Source of the DNA: Amaranthus tricolor
Lineage: Eukaryota > Streptophyta > Magnoliopsida > Caryophyllales > Amaranthaceae
Assembly (NCBI RefSeq): GCF_026212465.1
Contig: NC_080052.1
Span: forward strand, 12,804,434 to 12,868,433
Direction: 5' to 3'
Length of the DNA stretch: 64,000 nucleotides
Shown piece after piece: positions 47,910 through 61,265 of this stretch. Position 1 is the stretch's first letter. Every line of letters starts with the position of its first letter. The position numbers were made by a program, and so were the translations under genes. The notes under the pieces are model-generated. The model did no database searches. It was not told where the DNA came from and saw only the letters and a list, made by a program, of their open reading frames with translations.

Positions 47910-48762
47910 CATATTTAACTGTTCAATTTGTTCATTAAATTTGAATTCTGGAAGTCTTTCTCAATGATTTTGTATTGCGAGTTCAGCATTTTTTTAGATA
48001 ATCACGTGAATAAAGTAGTTCTATTCCTTGTTTCTGCAAATTTGATTAATGAACAGCAATTTTAAAATGATAGAGGAGTAATAGGATTTCCGTTTATTTC
48101 TGTAGTTTTGAAGATTTCAAAGAAAAGGAAATCAGTATTTTTCCAAATACTAAACTTCAAAATATTATTTAAAATTTTTTTTTTTATAAGCACTAAATTA
48201 TAAAATTTTTACGTATCGAGATTGCCGCTCCTGCTACAAGTTTTTACTTTAATATGAAATGAAGTTTTTTGTCAAATACATGTTCATACTTAGGTTTTTT
48301 TTAAATTTTACAGCCTTTTACTTTGCAAATTATTGCCTTTAAAATTTAAAGTAGCAGTTATTAGTGGCACTTTACTTGTTTCCCTTAATTAAATTACTAA
48401 ATGCATTTTGATTCTTGCTAATTACATTTGACCCTCCTTAATTATACCCATTCACTTTCCTTGCTCAACAATTTAATCTGCCATTTTTTGCGTTGTTCTG
48501 TCTTCTCATCCTTAACCAACATCAAATGAAGGTAAATTTCTAATTCCCTATTTTATTCTAAATTTACTTGAAAATTTTATTTAGTTAAAGTTTGGGCTTT
48601 TGTTTTTGAATTTATATTCACCTTGTAATTAAGGTTTCTCTACTAAATTTTGCTTGAATATTTTATTTAGTTAAAGTTTAAGTTAGGGATTTTGATTTTT
48701 TTCCCTTAATTGTGATGTTAGTTTTTAAATTAATCTAATTATTTTATGTAATTTTTGCCCAG
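47910..48762 (+). other. Upstream region and putative 5' intron of the MURA gene
   Basis: AT-rich. ATCAAATGAAG/GTAAATT near 48524-48542 could be the end of a short first exon, with TTTTTGCCCAG/ATGAA as acceptor at 48762. This would be a leader intron of about 225 bp. No other feature seen. Confidence 0.4.
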
Positions 48763-49575
48763 ATGAATTCAATTAATGATTATGTCGTAATGGATAATGG
48801 TAATTTTGGTATTGTCCTCAAGAAAGCACATATTAACTTACCCACTATTCAAGAATCTCCTAGGAGACCCCAAAAAGTGGGTAGAATAGTTGGCACATCT
48901 TCTCCTGCGGCAAAAGTACCTATAAGAAGGAAATTGAATTTGAAACAACCATTCTATTGTCACTCTGTGCAACCCTCTCAAGCTTCTCTTAACACAAGAA
49001 CACTTTCACATTCTTCATTAACTGTCCATTTATCACCTACACAAGAAGTACAACCAATTGAACATACTAGGAAGAAAATTACACCTAAGAGACCTTACAA
49101 AAAATTTATTATGCCCATAGATGATAATGAGGGTATAAATATAATTAGAAGGGCCGGTAAACAGAACAATTTTGTTTTTGAGGTTGATGGTCCTTATAAA
49201 GATGGTACTGTGATGATGTTGAGTTGGATGATGATGATTTTGAAGACAATGTGGAAGTTGATTTATTTTCAGAATGTATAGGGGCTTCTATATTAAATGA
49301 TGTCAATAGAACAATTGGAGAAGGTGGTAATTTAGATGGTGGCAGGAAAAATACACAGAAGGATAGGGATGTGGGTGAAGATTTTGTTGGTGGTGACGGG
49401 ATTAACTATGATTCTAATGATTTAGACTCTAATGGCTAGGAAGGAAGTCTCGTATTCAATCATGAAGAAGATTTTGGGAGGAAAATTTCTTTGAAAGCAG
49501 GATTGAAATTTCAAAATATATAAGTGTTAAGGACAGTTCTACAACATGCTATTGAGAATAAGTATGATTATTATT
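48763..49575 (+). pseudogene. MuDR/MURA-type MULE transposase, N-terminal part
   Basis: The ATG at 48763 follows a good splice acceptor. The region has a basic stretch, then an acidic stretch in another frame (after a one-base shift near 49212), an in-frame TAG at 49437-49439 and a TAA near 49521, then RTVLQHAIENKYDYY, the start of the MuDR N-terminal zinc domain. The frame stops exactly at 49575, where a solo LTR begins, and resumes at 55478 in the same frame. Identification rests on that domain and the downstream half. Confidence 0.8.
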
Positions 49576-50234
49576 TGATGCAAATGCATCAAGTGGTCAA
49601 GACCTTATAAATAGCTCACTAGTACAAGACAGTGTTCCTACTTTGTCATCTACGCCAATTGTACATGAAGGGCGAAACCAGGTCAAGGATGCTTTACAAA
49701 GACTGAACATGACCTCAAGATACTATGTTGGGAACAAGGAAGCCAAGACTACAACAAGGAACAACAGCTTACACTTGGAAATGGGAACAGACAGCAGATC
49801 CCAGACCAAAGCATTTTCTGACGACCAGCAGACCTTGCTGAGTCCCCTAAGCGCAGAGCCGTATCACCAGACCCTAATCAAGGTTGGGATGTCATCTTTA
49901 CACATAGGCCAAACCATCAAGGTCCCAGGATCTCACTGATAGACCACGTGGCATCATAGAGGCTGAGTGAAAGGAGGGCTGTCTGACAGATTTTCCAAAT
50001 CAGAATGTACTTAAGTATTTTGTCTTCTATTTCTGTTCTATAAGCGCCTTGTATTAGCACGTGTTCTTTAATTAAGCGTGTGATTAGTTTTAGCCGTTAA
50101 GATGGTTGAGTGCTCTATATAAAGAGAGCCTCACCCCATGTAATAAACAGCTTAGCATTTGATTTCATTTGATTCAATACAAGTAGAGGTATTTCAGAAA
50201 ACTTGTATCTGTTTTCCTTCTTTGAAGTTGACGG

Positions 50235-50482
50235 TGTAACAACCCGACTTACCGTTGACTGGGTAAACAGGGTCATCACTAGGTTCGTTTTCCAAGAAAC
50301 TGAAATCACACTTTTAAAACTCAAGCAAAGGAGTCACAAGCTCTTCAACGTGACTAACTCAGCTAAATCCCGAAACCAACATCTAACTAATACACAAGAT
50401 AATCATACAATTCTCTACAAGTTCGATATAACCAGCACAGCCAAAACAAATATACATTTATCCAAAATCCTAATACAAATCT
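50235..50482 (-). repeat. LARD B 3' LTR remnant
   Basis: TGTAACAACCCGACTTACC to about 50482 matches the first about 245 bp of the right LTR. The homology stops abruptly, so all but the terminal part of this LTR is deleted together with adjoining interior. Confidence 0.85.
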
Positions 50483-52126
50483 TATTTGTCCTTATGCAAG
50501 TCAATAAGTTACTACTCACTATACATAAAATTGCTATGCCACCATAGTCAACTAATGTACACAACTTTTAATAAGAACATCATGCAACCCAAAGCTTATT
50601 TGTCCTTATCGAATGATAACCATCTTACTCCTCAAATCATAAATTTGTTATTTACCTGCACTTCAATATATAACTACATTCAAAATTCCTATTTCATATT
50701 TTTGACTCCAACACAAACATTTAGTAAGACAATCCCAAGATAACGAATATACCTTAGATTTTTAGACGAAAAACCCTCCTACCTATCTACCTCACAATAT
50801 AGCATCTCAAAGCACTACAAATACCTCTTAAGTCCATTAATTCTCTAAGACATATGCAAATTTTTCCTTCAGCAAAGGTCTCGCTTTCATGCTGTCTTAG
50901 TTCCAATTTAGTTTCTCAACATGATTTGCCGCAAACAAATAATAGTTGTCAAATTCCAAACTTCATTGCATCCAAACTTTCATAAGACACTTCTAATCCT
51001 AACTTACCTAAAGTAGTAAACATATTCCTCAATGATGAACAATAAAACGCCAAGCCTTGGGACTAGTTCTACTTTTATCCATTATATGAGAATCCAACAT
51101 ACTTCATTTATCAATAACCCAGGGTTTTGAACATAAACTTTCATATTTGCAATGTATTCCCTTAACTTTTCGTTAACCAAAATTTACAACTCTAGCTACT
51201 CTAAAGTAACTTACGTTGAGATCCATACATATGCGGTTGCAACTAATATCATCAATTATACTTAACAAAGCCTCAAGTTAACGAATGACATCCCATCCTT
51301 ATGTCATATTTGCTCTTCCAACCAGCAAAAGAAACTTTGTTCGTTCTAAATGATAATCACACGATTTTCCAATAACGCTAATAAATCAATAAGCTCCAAT
51401 ATCCAAACAAACTATAATTTATGACATGGTCTAACAACATTAAAAAAATTCATCGTTTACTCCAACATATGAGCACCGTATGTAACTCAATCACTAGGCT
51501 TTGAAAATTATCATATGCTCTTATCATAGACTTTTCTATCACGATGGCTTCGAGTACTTTGTCTTCACTAACTCTCCTACAATGTCACAGACATTCTCAA
51601 TGTTCAACTCACTTACAACCGAACACTATCGAGTTTACACAACTATATAACCTTGCTTTCGTGCACTAAACTATAATCATACTCATGGATCGACAAACAA
51701 AAGCTGATAGAAAAGGGCTAGCAACAAGATGAAACGATTTGCAATCTTAGGACATACTATTCTAGCTACTAAAACGATAATTGACAAGGAACTATGATAA
51801 GCAACAAGACATTGGCATCATCAGAAAACAAATTCAAACGTTGCATCATCGAACTGAATCTTCTTGCCGTCACAATCAATTGTTAAGAGCGTCTTCCCGT
51901 TTTACCCCGTAATCCTCACATCTCACATCCTACACTTCTAAAATAAAAAAAAATAAAAAAAAAACAAGGCTAACTCAAACACCTAGGTTAATTCCACAAT
52001 TATATTCACTTATGTTCCTATCTCTTATCTTAAACATCTAAATCCTCAAGTCACGTTTTTCCTTACTCCCAAGATTGTATGCCCGCTAGATAAACTAAAC
52101 CTAAGGATTAGCCACGATCGCGGGTT
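50483..52126 (-). other. LARD B internal region, non-coding
   Basis: About 1.6 kb of AT-rich sequence, in part similar to LARD A interior (51690-51820). I see no protein motifs; the short ORF at 50486-50743 is unlikely to be real. Confidence 0.75.
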
Positions 52127-52140
52127 GGCTCTGATACCAA
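52127..52140 (-). promoter_or_regulatory. LARD B primer binding site
   Basis: GGCTCTGATACCAA on + is the inverse of the TTGGTATCAGAGCC tRNA-Met site, adjoining the right LTR. Confidence 0.92.
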
Positions 52141-52141
52141 C

Positions 52142-55100
52142 TGTCCCGACTTACTGTTGACTGGGTAAACAGGGTCATCACTAGGTTCGTTTTCTAAGAA
52201 ACTGAAATCACACTTCCAAAACTCAATTAAAGGAGTCACAAGCTCTTCAACGTGACTAACTCAGCTAAATCCCAAAACCAACATCTAACTAATACACAAG
52301 ATAATCATACAATTCTCTACAAGTCCGATATAACCAGCACAGCCGAAACAAATATACATTTATCCAAAATCCTAATACAAATCTACAAATTCCTATGTGC
52401 TCAGCTCAATATGCATCCTTGGAACACTATTCAACACCGCTAACCCATCGTTCCCGACCGATTCCGATCTATAATCAGACTAAAAGATGGAAACAACAGA
52501 GGATCAGATTAAACTGAGTGAGAAGCAACAATCAAAACAATTAAACACAGCAATTCAAAACAATGGTTTAAAAGCAACATCAGTTCCCTAGATCTATGTG
52601 CGCACAGGGAGTCTAGTTGAGAGGAACATCCATAGCTCTAAGGCTATGTCTCTCTCGGGTGAAGCTAGTCAATATCTCAATGACAATTCGCTTCAAAACA
52701 GGGAGTAGGTTCCTCAACTCCGTCAATGACCAGCTCGCAAGCCCGATCCATTAACCATATCAATATCAGCATAATCATTCATAAAACATTTATCACATTC
52801 ATATAAATTTCACAAACTTTAAATAAACATTTTGCAAATGGTAGCCTGGCCAGACCCCTTTTTAAGGGACTGTTACTACTCACCAATAACGCTTCAAGAA
52901 GCGAAGTCCGTTTCTCCACGATCACTAGAAAGGTTCCTCGATGATGTCGGAGCATAACAAACATAACATCACAACAAAGCGTTCGATACTACAAACTAGG
53001 TTCATATAACTCATTGTATCTCCTCCTATTGATCGCATCTTAGTTCCATCTTCTATTCTAATAATTCTAATTTCAAAGATTGCGCAAGTTCTAACTCTAA
53101 CCCCCAAAAATCATAAGAAATTATATAACCATATTTAAAGCTAGCTTATGTTCTTGTAAAGATCGTACGTCTCCACAATCTCCTTTGCATTTCCAATTCA
53201 AACACTTCTATGCTCATCTAGACTCAAAACCAAGAAATCAATCAAGAATAACAAACTATCCAAAAAGAACACAACTAAGTTATCCATTCAACTAATATTT
53301 TCCACACAAACCCAAGATACTCTCAAGAACAACCAATTGTATATATTCAAGGTCATATCCAACACTTACATTACCCAACTATTCAATTAATAACAACAAG
53401 ATTTATCCACCATTAGCAATTTCACAAGAATCTCCTAATATTCAAGAACATCAAAATTCCATAATCTTTCTACATCTTATCATCCTATCGATATTCTAAT
53501 CTTTGTATACTAATTAACAATTCCAACAAATTGCTTCAATATTCCACAATCTACCATTTATACATCATAAAACCCAAATTACATTTGATTTTAGAATTCT
53601 TCCTCAAAACTCCTCAATCACAATCTATTACCATCACATATCAATCATTACTGAATTCATTTAAATTAGATTAAAGTGAACACACACATACAATTATACT
53701 TGAGGTTTCCATAGATTTCTCAATTAAGAACTCATCTAATTAGGAATCCCGTAATGATTTTAGGACACCTCTTAGTAAAACAGGCATAACTCACTCATAC
53801 GGAAACCAAATGTGACGATTTAAGTGGCTACGCGACCATTACTCAGAGTTCTACTATTCATATTAAGACACTAAAACCCAGAAACAATTAGAATGATCCC
53901 AAAATAGCCAAAACAGAAGGTTCGTTATGGATTTCCAAGACTGCCTGCTAGTATTTCACTATTTTGAACATAACTCTCTCATATAAACTCATTTTGGAGC
54001 GATTCAAGTGTCCACGTGATCGCGACTCGAAGCTCTACAAATCTCATGAAGACACCAAAACCCCAAAACGACTCTAACTATTTCAAAAACAGCAACACAA
54101 ATTCGGACAGAACAAAACGGAACCTCATTGTCGATCTTTATGACAGTCTACTAGTATTTTGGACATAACTTCCTCATATGAACTCATCTCGGGGTGATTC
54201 AAGTGCCCACACGACCGCGACTCAAAGTTCTACAAATCTCAAGAAAACATAAGAACCCAAAAACAATCAAAACCATCCCCAAAACAGCCAAAATAGAAAG
54301 TTCAGTTTATGAACTGAAATTTCAAAATCCCAAATACTCAATTTGATAGTAAAACTTAAATAACCCAAATAACCAATTCTAATCAACACTAAAAACAACT
54401 CAATTACTAATTGAATCTATATACTCATCTTAAATTCAAGTTGATGCTTAAATTTGATTTAAAAACCTCAAATCAATTACAAAACTCTAACATTTAAATT
54501 GAAAACAAAACAACAAAAGAGGGAAAAGTGGTTACCAACAATAAAGGGAGGAGGAGAAGCGGTTGCTGTTGGTGGTGGAACTCATGGCTAGGCTTGGTTG
54601 TGCCGCCGCTGTGGGTGAGGGGAGTGGGACGTGAGAGAAGGGGAAGAAAGGGATTGAGAGTTTGAAGGTAAAAGATGATGAGGATGAAGAAAGAAATGGG
54701 GAAGGGTATGTCGGTTAGAAGGGAAAATAATGGGTTCATTTTTAGCTTTGACCCGTTAAATTTTATTAAAGTCGTCTCATCGTAAAACAGTCTTATATAA
54801 GACATGCTGTTAGGGTATAATAAACGATTTATGAAATAAGTAAATGGGTAGTATGAATTTGGATTTCATTTAGGAATCTATTTTTCAATACTTTATTTAA
54901 ATTTATTTTTATAAAGATAAGATAATAATCAATTAATAAAATATAATTAAAATACAATTTTATCGAAGTATTCTTTATACGAATTTTATACATTAAATAA
55001 AATATACCTCTTTCTTGAAAATGTTAACAAATGAAATACTTGAGTCAATATTATCAAAATAATAATATTATTACTCAAATTAACTTACTTAATAACCCCA

Positions 55101-55150
55101 ATCAGCTTAATAAACTTATAATTAAGCTTTATTAAATGTAGTCTATTACA
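52142..55150 (-). repeat. LARD B 5' LTR (right)
   Basis: About 3.0 kb, from TGTCCCGACTTACTG (five bases fewer than the left start) to CTATTACA. It is longer than the LARD A LTRs. An imperfect repeat around ACTCATATGAACTCAT (about 53780-54230) recurs three times. Minus-strand sequence near 54800-54500 looks like a transcript leader. No coding potential that I trust. Confidence 0.75.
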
Positions 55151-55477
55151 GACGGTGACTTCATCAAAGGTATACGGAGTTTCCTTTGATCTTTGTGGGT
55201 TCAAGGATTGTGGAACAATCATTAGCACTGCAAAGAAACCATGTGTGCATAGTCTAAAAGACATTGCACGTTTATCATTGTTAGAGGGGCGTTGAAATAG
55301 TCACTGACCAACATCATCAGAAAACCAAGAAAGGATTTCTTGGCTCTGGTAGTGTGTGTTGAGGGATCTTTTCGTTGTCGTTTTGTAGCATTGTGTGTAT
55401 AATCAATAAAGGCTTCCGCTAAACATTTATCCTTGCATAATCAAGGCCTTAATCAGCCCTGGTTTCGCATCATTATT

Positions 55478-56950
55478 CCCATCATAATAGTAATAAGAGA
55501 TTTGATGCTTATTGTATAAATAGGTGTGACAAATGCCCTTGGAATAGTAAGAGATCGGTAAGGAGCAGGTATACTTACGAAAAAATTTCTTGTAGCTTTT
55601 ACATTTATGCAAGTAGGCCGAGAGGTGAAAAACAATGCAAATCAAAACTTGCAAGGTTGATCACCAATGTTGGAGAAACCATTACATTAGAAAATTAACA
55701 TCAAAATCTTTAGCTGTGCAATAGTTAGATGTTTGGTGTAAATATCCAGAATGGGATTTAGTGAAAGGTTTACAAATTAGGGTGAAGGAAGAATATGGAA
55801 TCATTGTCGGTTATAATAAATGTTGGTATGCTAGGGCAAGAGCAAAGATGATGTTGCATGGTGATGGTTCTGATCAGTACAAGAGGCTGTGCGAGTATGT
55901 TGCTGTAGTAAGGAAATATAATGAGGAAAGTATTGCATTGGTTGGTGTACAACCCGGGGTTAAAAGACCACTTTTCCAAAGTATTTTCATTTGCTTGAAG
56001 CCAGTTCTTGATGGCTTTTTACAAGGTTGCAGACATATAATTGGTTTGGACGGGGTTCATTCAATTGGAGCATATCCTGGAATTTGCTTAACAGTAGTTG
56101 CAAAAGTTGGAAATAACAACATTTTTCCACTAGCGTGGAGTGTTGTGGATGTTGAAAGACTTCCGTACTTGGATTTGGTTTTTACATCACTTAGGCGATA
56201 ACATTGGAACTTTGACTGGTTTTGGATACACATTCATGTCAGACAGAAAAGGTATGTAAAATATCTCAACATTAACACACATGGATAGATGAGAAGGTAT
56301 ATTATGCAAAGACATCATACCAAAAGAGAGCGGGTTCATTCATTTGAAGGAACATTGCTCCCTTATGTTAGAAAATAGTTTGTTTGGGCTCAAAAGAAGT
56401 ATAAAAGCTGTGTTGTGAGAGTTGCTAGTAATACTTTATTTGAAGTGGATTACAAAGAGCAAACTTGCTTGGTTCATTTGGAAATTAGGACTTGCTCTTG
56501 CTTTCGGTGGCAATTAAGTGGGATTCCAAGTCACCATGCGTATGCCACTATAATTGATAATAGAGGTAGTCCTAAGGATTTTGTACAAAGCAATGTATGC
56601 TAAGACATATGAACCTATTGTGAATCTGATGCCTGGTCCAACTGATTGGGATAAGACACCACATCAACAGCCTGACCCCCTCCTTACAAAAAGAATCTTG
56701 GAGGACCATCACTAAATAAAAGAAGGTTACAAACCAGTGAGAAGAAGACAAGAAAATATAAATAGAAGCAAGGTCCTGATTAAGTGAGAAAGGAGGTTGA
56801 AAAAACAGAATGCATGTTCAATATACAAGCAGCTTGGGTACAACAAAAAGACTTGCAAGAGTAACCAACCTCCACCTCTATCTCAGCATAAAAGTAAAGG
56901 TGGTAGATCCACATCTGATGATGCGGGCCGTTAAATTAAGGGAACATAGA
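55478..56950 (+). pseudogene. MuDR/MURA-type MULE transposase, central and C-terminal parts
   Basis: The frame continues from 49575 with FDAYCINRCDKCPW and FYIYASR (the MuDR zinc domain), then EYGIIVGYNKCWYARARA (about 55790), the MULE catalytic domain with IIGLDGVHSIGAYPGICLTV (about 56040) and a degraded DRKG region. A large part of the catalytic domain is deleted around 56210-56390. Then comes a SWIM finger CSCFRWQLSGIPSHHA (about 56490), whose third ligand reads Ser instead of Cys, and a worn C-terminal knuckle (about 56820). Several stops. Clearly inactive. Confidence 0.85.
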
Positions 56951-57960
56951 CAGAAACTAAATGATCCTGAGCATGTATGATAATTTATATGTGCATTCGG
57001 AAGCATAATTTCTTTATAAAGAATTTTAACATGCTATAATATTACATTATGCAGGCAAGTGTTATGTTCTTTCAAGGATCATCCTCTATGACTCAAAGAA
57101 CTTAAGCATCTCATGTAGTCGATGGTTCAAAATATCTGATAGCCCCCCTCCTGTTTGTGTTTAGGCTTTATGTTTAGTTGTATTGAATTGGATGTAATTT
57201 TAATTTGTTTTACTTTGCTTTTGAGTGTACGAATTATCACATTTAGATAGCCAAGATAATGGCTTGACAGTAGTAACTGTCTTTTTGTTTGAAGTATGAG
57301 TTTTGGTATAAACTCAGTTTATGAGATGAAGTACTTGTATGAATTTGGTTGTTTATTACAATATTTTTGGCTATAGTTATTTTAAGTCTATCATAATACA
57401 CTGTGTGATAACCAAAGAGTGTAAAATAGAGTATATAGCTTGACATTAGTGATGGTTAATTTCAGCAATGACACAATGTAAAGGAAGAGAAAGAGAAAAA
57501 AAAAAATAAAGAGAGATGAAATGAAGGAAAGATGGAAAAATTGGTGTGCCTCTTCTAAATACAGAGAAGGGGTTTTGTTTCATAGGGAATAGATGTATAT
57601 TAATTAGTTCAAGTATAATTAGGAATAGTCAAATGTAATTAACAATAGTTAAAGTGTAATTAGTACTTAATCATGGAAATAAGCAAAGTGGCATTAATAA
57701 TTACAACTTTAAACTTTTGAAAACAATAATTTGCAAAATAAAAAGATAGAGGCTGTAAAATTTAAAAGACCTTAAGTATGAGGCTATATATGTTAAATAT
57801 CAAAAGCTTAAAAAATCAATAGTAAAACGTCATAATCGCTCGTAAACTATCAACTCTTTTTCTTTCAATACTCCTAAGATCTAATTCTTTAGTAATGGTA
57901 CGATATTCCTGTATTACTTTTCATCTTAACTTTTTTAAATAAATCTGGCAATATTAGCAT
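56951..57960. other. AT-rich spacer
   Basis: No coding sequence and no clear repeat. It probably contains the 3' flank of the MURA element, but no terminal repeat is recognised. Confidence 0.45.
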
Positions 57961-57969
57961 AAATCAAGC

Positions 57970-58281
57970 TTAGCTAAGGTTTGAAGGCTTTTGGGGGAAA
58001 GGATCCATCCAAATTTTCTCATTAGCCGACCCTATATCCCATCTTGCAACTAAATGGACTAACGTGTTGCCATTCCTTTTGACAAAACTACAACTAAAAC
58101 CCATGAAGTTAGGACACAAGGCAACAATACTATCATATATAAGGTGCAAGGGAGAGGAGCCATCCATTCCACCGTTAATGGCAGTAAGCATATTTAGTGC
58201 ATCGCATTCAAGCTGAACATACTCAAAGCCGTATCTAGCAGCACTCTCGAGACACAAAAGAGCAGCAGCAGCTTGACTCAC
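57970..58281 (-). pseudogene. LINE RNase H-like domain
   Basis: AAALLCLESAARYGFEYVQL, then ECDALNMLTAINGG, then VKRNGNTLVHLVARW, matching the RVT_3 RNase H tail of plant L1 ORF2. It ends at a stop at 57970 after PFPQKPSNLS. Confidence 0.85.
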
Positions 58282-58599
58282 CTAAACTGACCACCTTGCT
58301 TTCACTCTACGAACATCAGCAACAATAACTTTCCTACATCATCAAAAAAGACTACACCAAGACCACGATCCAAATCAACTACAACATTTGCATTGAAGTT
58401 CACTTTAAACCACCCACGCATCGAAGGAGTCCAAGATTGATAATGTTTAATAAGGGGTGCTAAGGTACCGACGTTTTAGTTGAGAAGTTATTGTAGTCAG
58501 ACACCAATTTATTAAAGCTATCAGCCATAGTCACTGGATCCGCATTGGTACCTTCGAAGATATGCTTATTATGTTGAAACCATGCAACCCATAATGTGG

Positions 58600-58930
58600 C
58601 ACAAATGGAGCTTTACTGCTCCCTTGATGCATGGGCATGGATCCAGCCAAGAAAATCAGAGAAAGAGTAGTTGGGAGCATCGTTCAACAGTCGACGAGCC
58701 GTATGGATGGACCACATTGGAGAAGACATTGGGCAATCAATAAGAGCGTGTGTAATGGATTCAACACCATTTTTAAATCTATCACAAGTAGGGGAAGGAG
58801 CACAATATTTCTGATATAACACACATTTTGTAGCAAGTGAACCTTTGCAAGCTCGCCAAATAAAATGCCGCAGTTTTGGAGGACCCGGGATATTCCAGAT
58901 AGTGGTCTAGAATTTTGTATCAGCAGCAGG
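58600..58930 (-). pseudogene. LINE zf-RVT region
   Basis: Minus strand: a Trp- and Cys-containing zf-RVT region with RFKNGVESITHALIDCPMSS and PMWSIHTARRLL. The stretch between this and RNase H (58282-58600) is coding-like but broken. Confidence 0.8.
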
Positions 58931-60540
58931 AACAGAGTTTATCAATCTCCTCATTGTGACCAAGAAGACCAAGCCAATATCCACTTTTAATAGAATACAT
59001 ACCGTTCTTATTCAATTAACAATATAGATTGTCACAAGGCCATCGATTAGAAAGAGGAATAGTCAAGATTGCAGCAACAGTGTCAATATCAAAGTGGTGT
59101 GAGTAGCATCACAACAACCATTATCAAAATCTATGAGTTCTGACACTAGTAAATTGGATTGACCATCCAGTTGTGAGCATGGAACAATTAGGACTTGCCC
59201 CTTAAAAATCCATTTATCATGCCATAAGTGAAACTAGTTTCGTAACCTTGATGTGCCTCCAACATAGATGTGTGGTTGAAATAACGAGCTTTAAATACAT
59301 TAAGAAGGAGAGGGTTCGCACCTTCAAATAACTTCCACAACTATTTAGCCAGCAGCGCAGTATTGAAACATTCAAGTCTCGAAAGCCCATGTCACCTTTA
59401 CTCTTCGGAAGACGCATAGGTTTCCAGTTATGCCAATGAATTTTCCTCCTCTGCTTACTTGAACCCTACCAGAATTTTGCAAACATAACATGAATTTCTT
59501 CAATTAAAGCACTTGGCAACCTAAAGAAGCTATCATATAAATCGTAATAGCTTGGATTATAGATTTGATAAGCACCTTTACCGGCTCTAGACAAGAATTT
59601 CTCCTTCCATCCTTGAAGTTTTTTCCATTCTCGATCCATTAGACAAGAAGAGATCTCCTTCTTTGAGCGGCCAATGATTGCAGGGAGACCCAAGTACTTT
59701 GCATGCCGATCAACTTCTTTAAACCCTAAAATATACACAATAGCTCTTCTGATTTGCTGATGTACACTTTTGCTAAAAGAAATTTTGGTCTTATCATAAT
59801 TTAGTTTTTGACCGGACGCTCACTCATATTTGCTAATGATATTAGCTACCTCTGAGCATTCCTGCACAGAAGTTTTAGCAAAAAGAATATTGTCACTTGC
59901 AGAAAACAAATGAGATAAGATGGGAGCACCTCGACAGATACGAATGTCATAGGTAACCTTTTTATCAATGCCCAAAGAAATCATCTTTAAAAAGGCCTTA
60001 GTACAAATAATAAAAACACACAGCGAAATCAGGTCTCCTTATCGTAGATCCTTCAAAGGAACAACCTCCCCACACACTGACCCATTTATTTTAAAAGAGA
60101 ATGAGACACTGGAAATACAACTCATAGTGCGATGCACCCAAGCAACACTGAATCCCATTTTTGTCATAATTCTCTCCAAAAAAAACATTTGACTTTGTCA
60201 TAAGCTTTACTCATATACAGTTTAGGTGCAAAAGTCGCTTTACCCCCATTCCCCATCTTTTCATGGCATGAAAAGGTTCAAAGGCATGGAGTGCATTATC
60301 TATAATGAATCTTTCAGGAATAAAAGCACTTTGATTTACTAAAATAATATCCCCCAAAAATATTTTGAGTTTGCTAGCCATAAATTTGGAGATGATTTTG
60401 TAAATGACATTGCAACAGCTAATAAGGCGGAAATTAGACATTATTGTCGGATCTTTGCACTTGAGAATAAGAGAGACACAAGTTTTGTTAATGGTTTTCA
60501 AATCAAATCCCCTCTCCACCATATTCTAATCAGACACGTA
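58931..60540 (-). pseudogene. LINE reverse transcriptase
   Basis: Minus order: INKTCVSLILKCKDP, ISCCNVIYKIISK and NQSAFIPERFIIDNALHAFE (60500-60280), a broken AYDK region (about 60200), then a catalytic region reading SHLFSASDNILFAK (about 59920) where FADD is expected, then YLGLPAIIGRSKKE (59690) and GDMGFRDLNVSILR (about 59390). The active-site Asp pair is not preserved, and stops interrupt several segments. Confidence 0.88.
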
Positions 60541-61265
60541 ACATCATCTTCAACTATCTCCTAAAATTTCTGAAAAAATAAAGCATGAAAACCATTAATA
60601 CCTGGTGCTTTGGTAGGGTGCATTTGGAAGAGAGCTAAACAAATCTCCTCACGAGTTGGATCAATGTCAAGCAACATGTTCATATCTTCAGACACCACAG
60701 TGGCAATGTCTTCAAGAGCTTTAGGAAACCAGAAGGCAAGCTAAAAGTAAAGATTTTTTGAAATAAGCCACTACCAACCTCCCTATATCAGTTTTCCAAG
60801 TTCCCCAATTCTCCTCATCGTCACATAGGCCATGGATCAGATTTCGTTTTTTCCTTGAACTCGCTTTGCGATGGAAGTACTTTGTATTTTTATCACCATC
60901 TCTTAATTTATTCACCCTGGACCAGAGGTGCCAATATGCTTCTTAAACATGATGCAGACCCTCAAGCTCATTAGTCATCGACGAACACGCAACAAGCATA
61001 TTAGCATCAGAAGATTGCCTCTATGCTTCAGCAAGCTTCTTTACTTTTTATCATGCTTTTTATTTCACTAAACTCTTTAGCAACCCAGTCCTGAAGAGAA
61101 TTTTCACAAGTTTCTAATTTTGCATGAACCACACTATTAACAGGCAATTGCCTCGCCTCGGCTACAACCTCCTTGCACTTCTCATTTGACAACCAAAAGG
61201 ACTCAAAACGAAACAATTTTTCCCTGCAATCCTCCCTCCTTTGATTCTCAGTGCAAAGCAAATTG
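60541..61265 (-). pseudogene. LINE ORF2 linker between endonuclease and RT
   Basis: RFESFWLSNEKCKEVV (about 61190), ETCENSLQDWVAKEF (about 61110) and NKLRDGDKNTKYFHRKASSR (about 60910) are the usual landmarks between the two enzymes in plant L1 elements. Frames change between them. Confidence 0.82.

Larger units (their letters stand above)
50235..55150 (-). mobile_element. LARD B, complete insertion with 3' LTR mostly deleted
   Basis: Flanked by GACGG (50230-50234 and 55151-55155). Orientation is minus from the primer site at 52127-52140. It belongs to the same family as LARD A (shared LTR text such as CGACTTACCGTTGACTGGG). No gag or pol is visible in any frame. Total 4916 bp. Confidence 0.88.
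49576..55472 (+). mobile_element. Solo LTR inserted in the MURA gene (itself split by LARD B)
   Basis: The LTR comprises 49576-50234 and 55156-55472, 976 bp once LARD B and one duplicated GACGG are removed. It starts TGATGC and ends GCATCA, and TTATT is duplicated at 49571-49575 and 55473-55477. A TATA-like CTATATAAAGAGAGCC lies near 50116, so + is the likely orientation. No interior or second LTR is present, so it is the product of LTR-LTR recombination. The ORF at 49643-49939 shows no known domain. A fragment of the same family sits at 6192. Confidence 0.85.

Noticed and set aside
54494..54805. Host gene upstream region with a 103-aa ORF
   Set aside because: It lies inside the right LTR of LARD B and looks like a retroelement leader; no domain.
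57243..57446. Small minus-strand gene
   Set aside because: AT-rich low-complexity ORF without motif or splice context.
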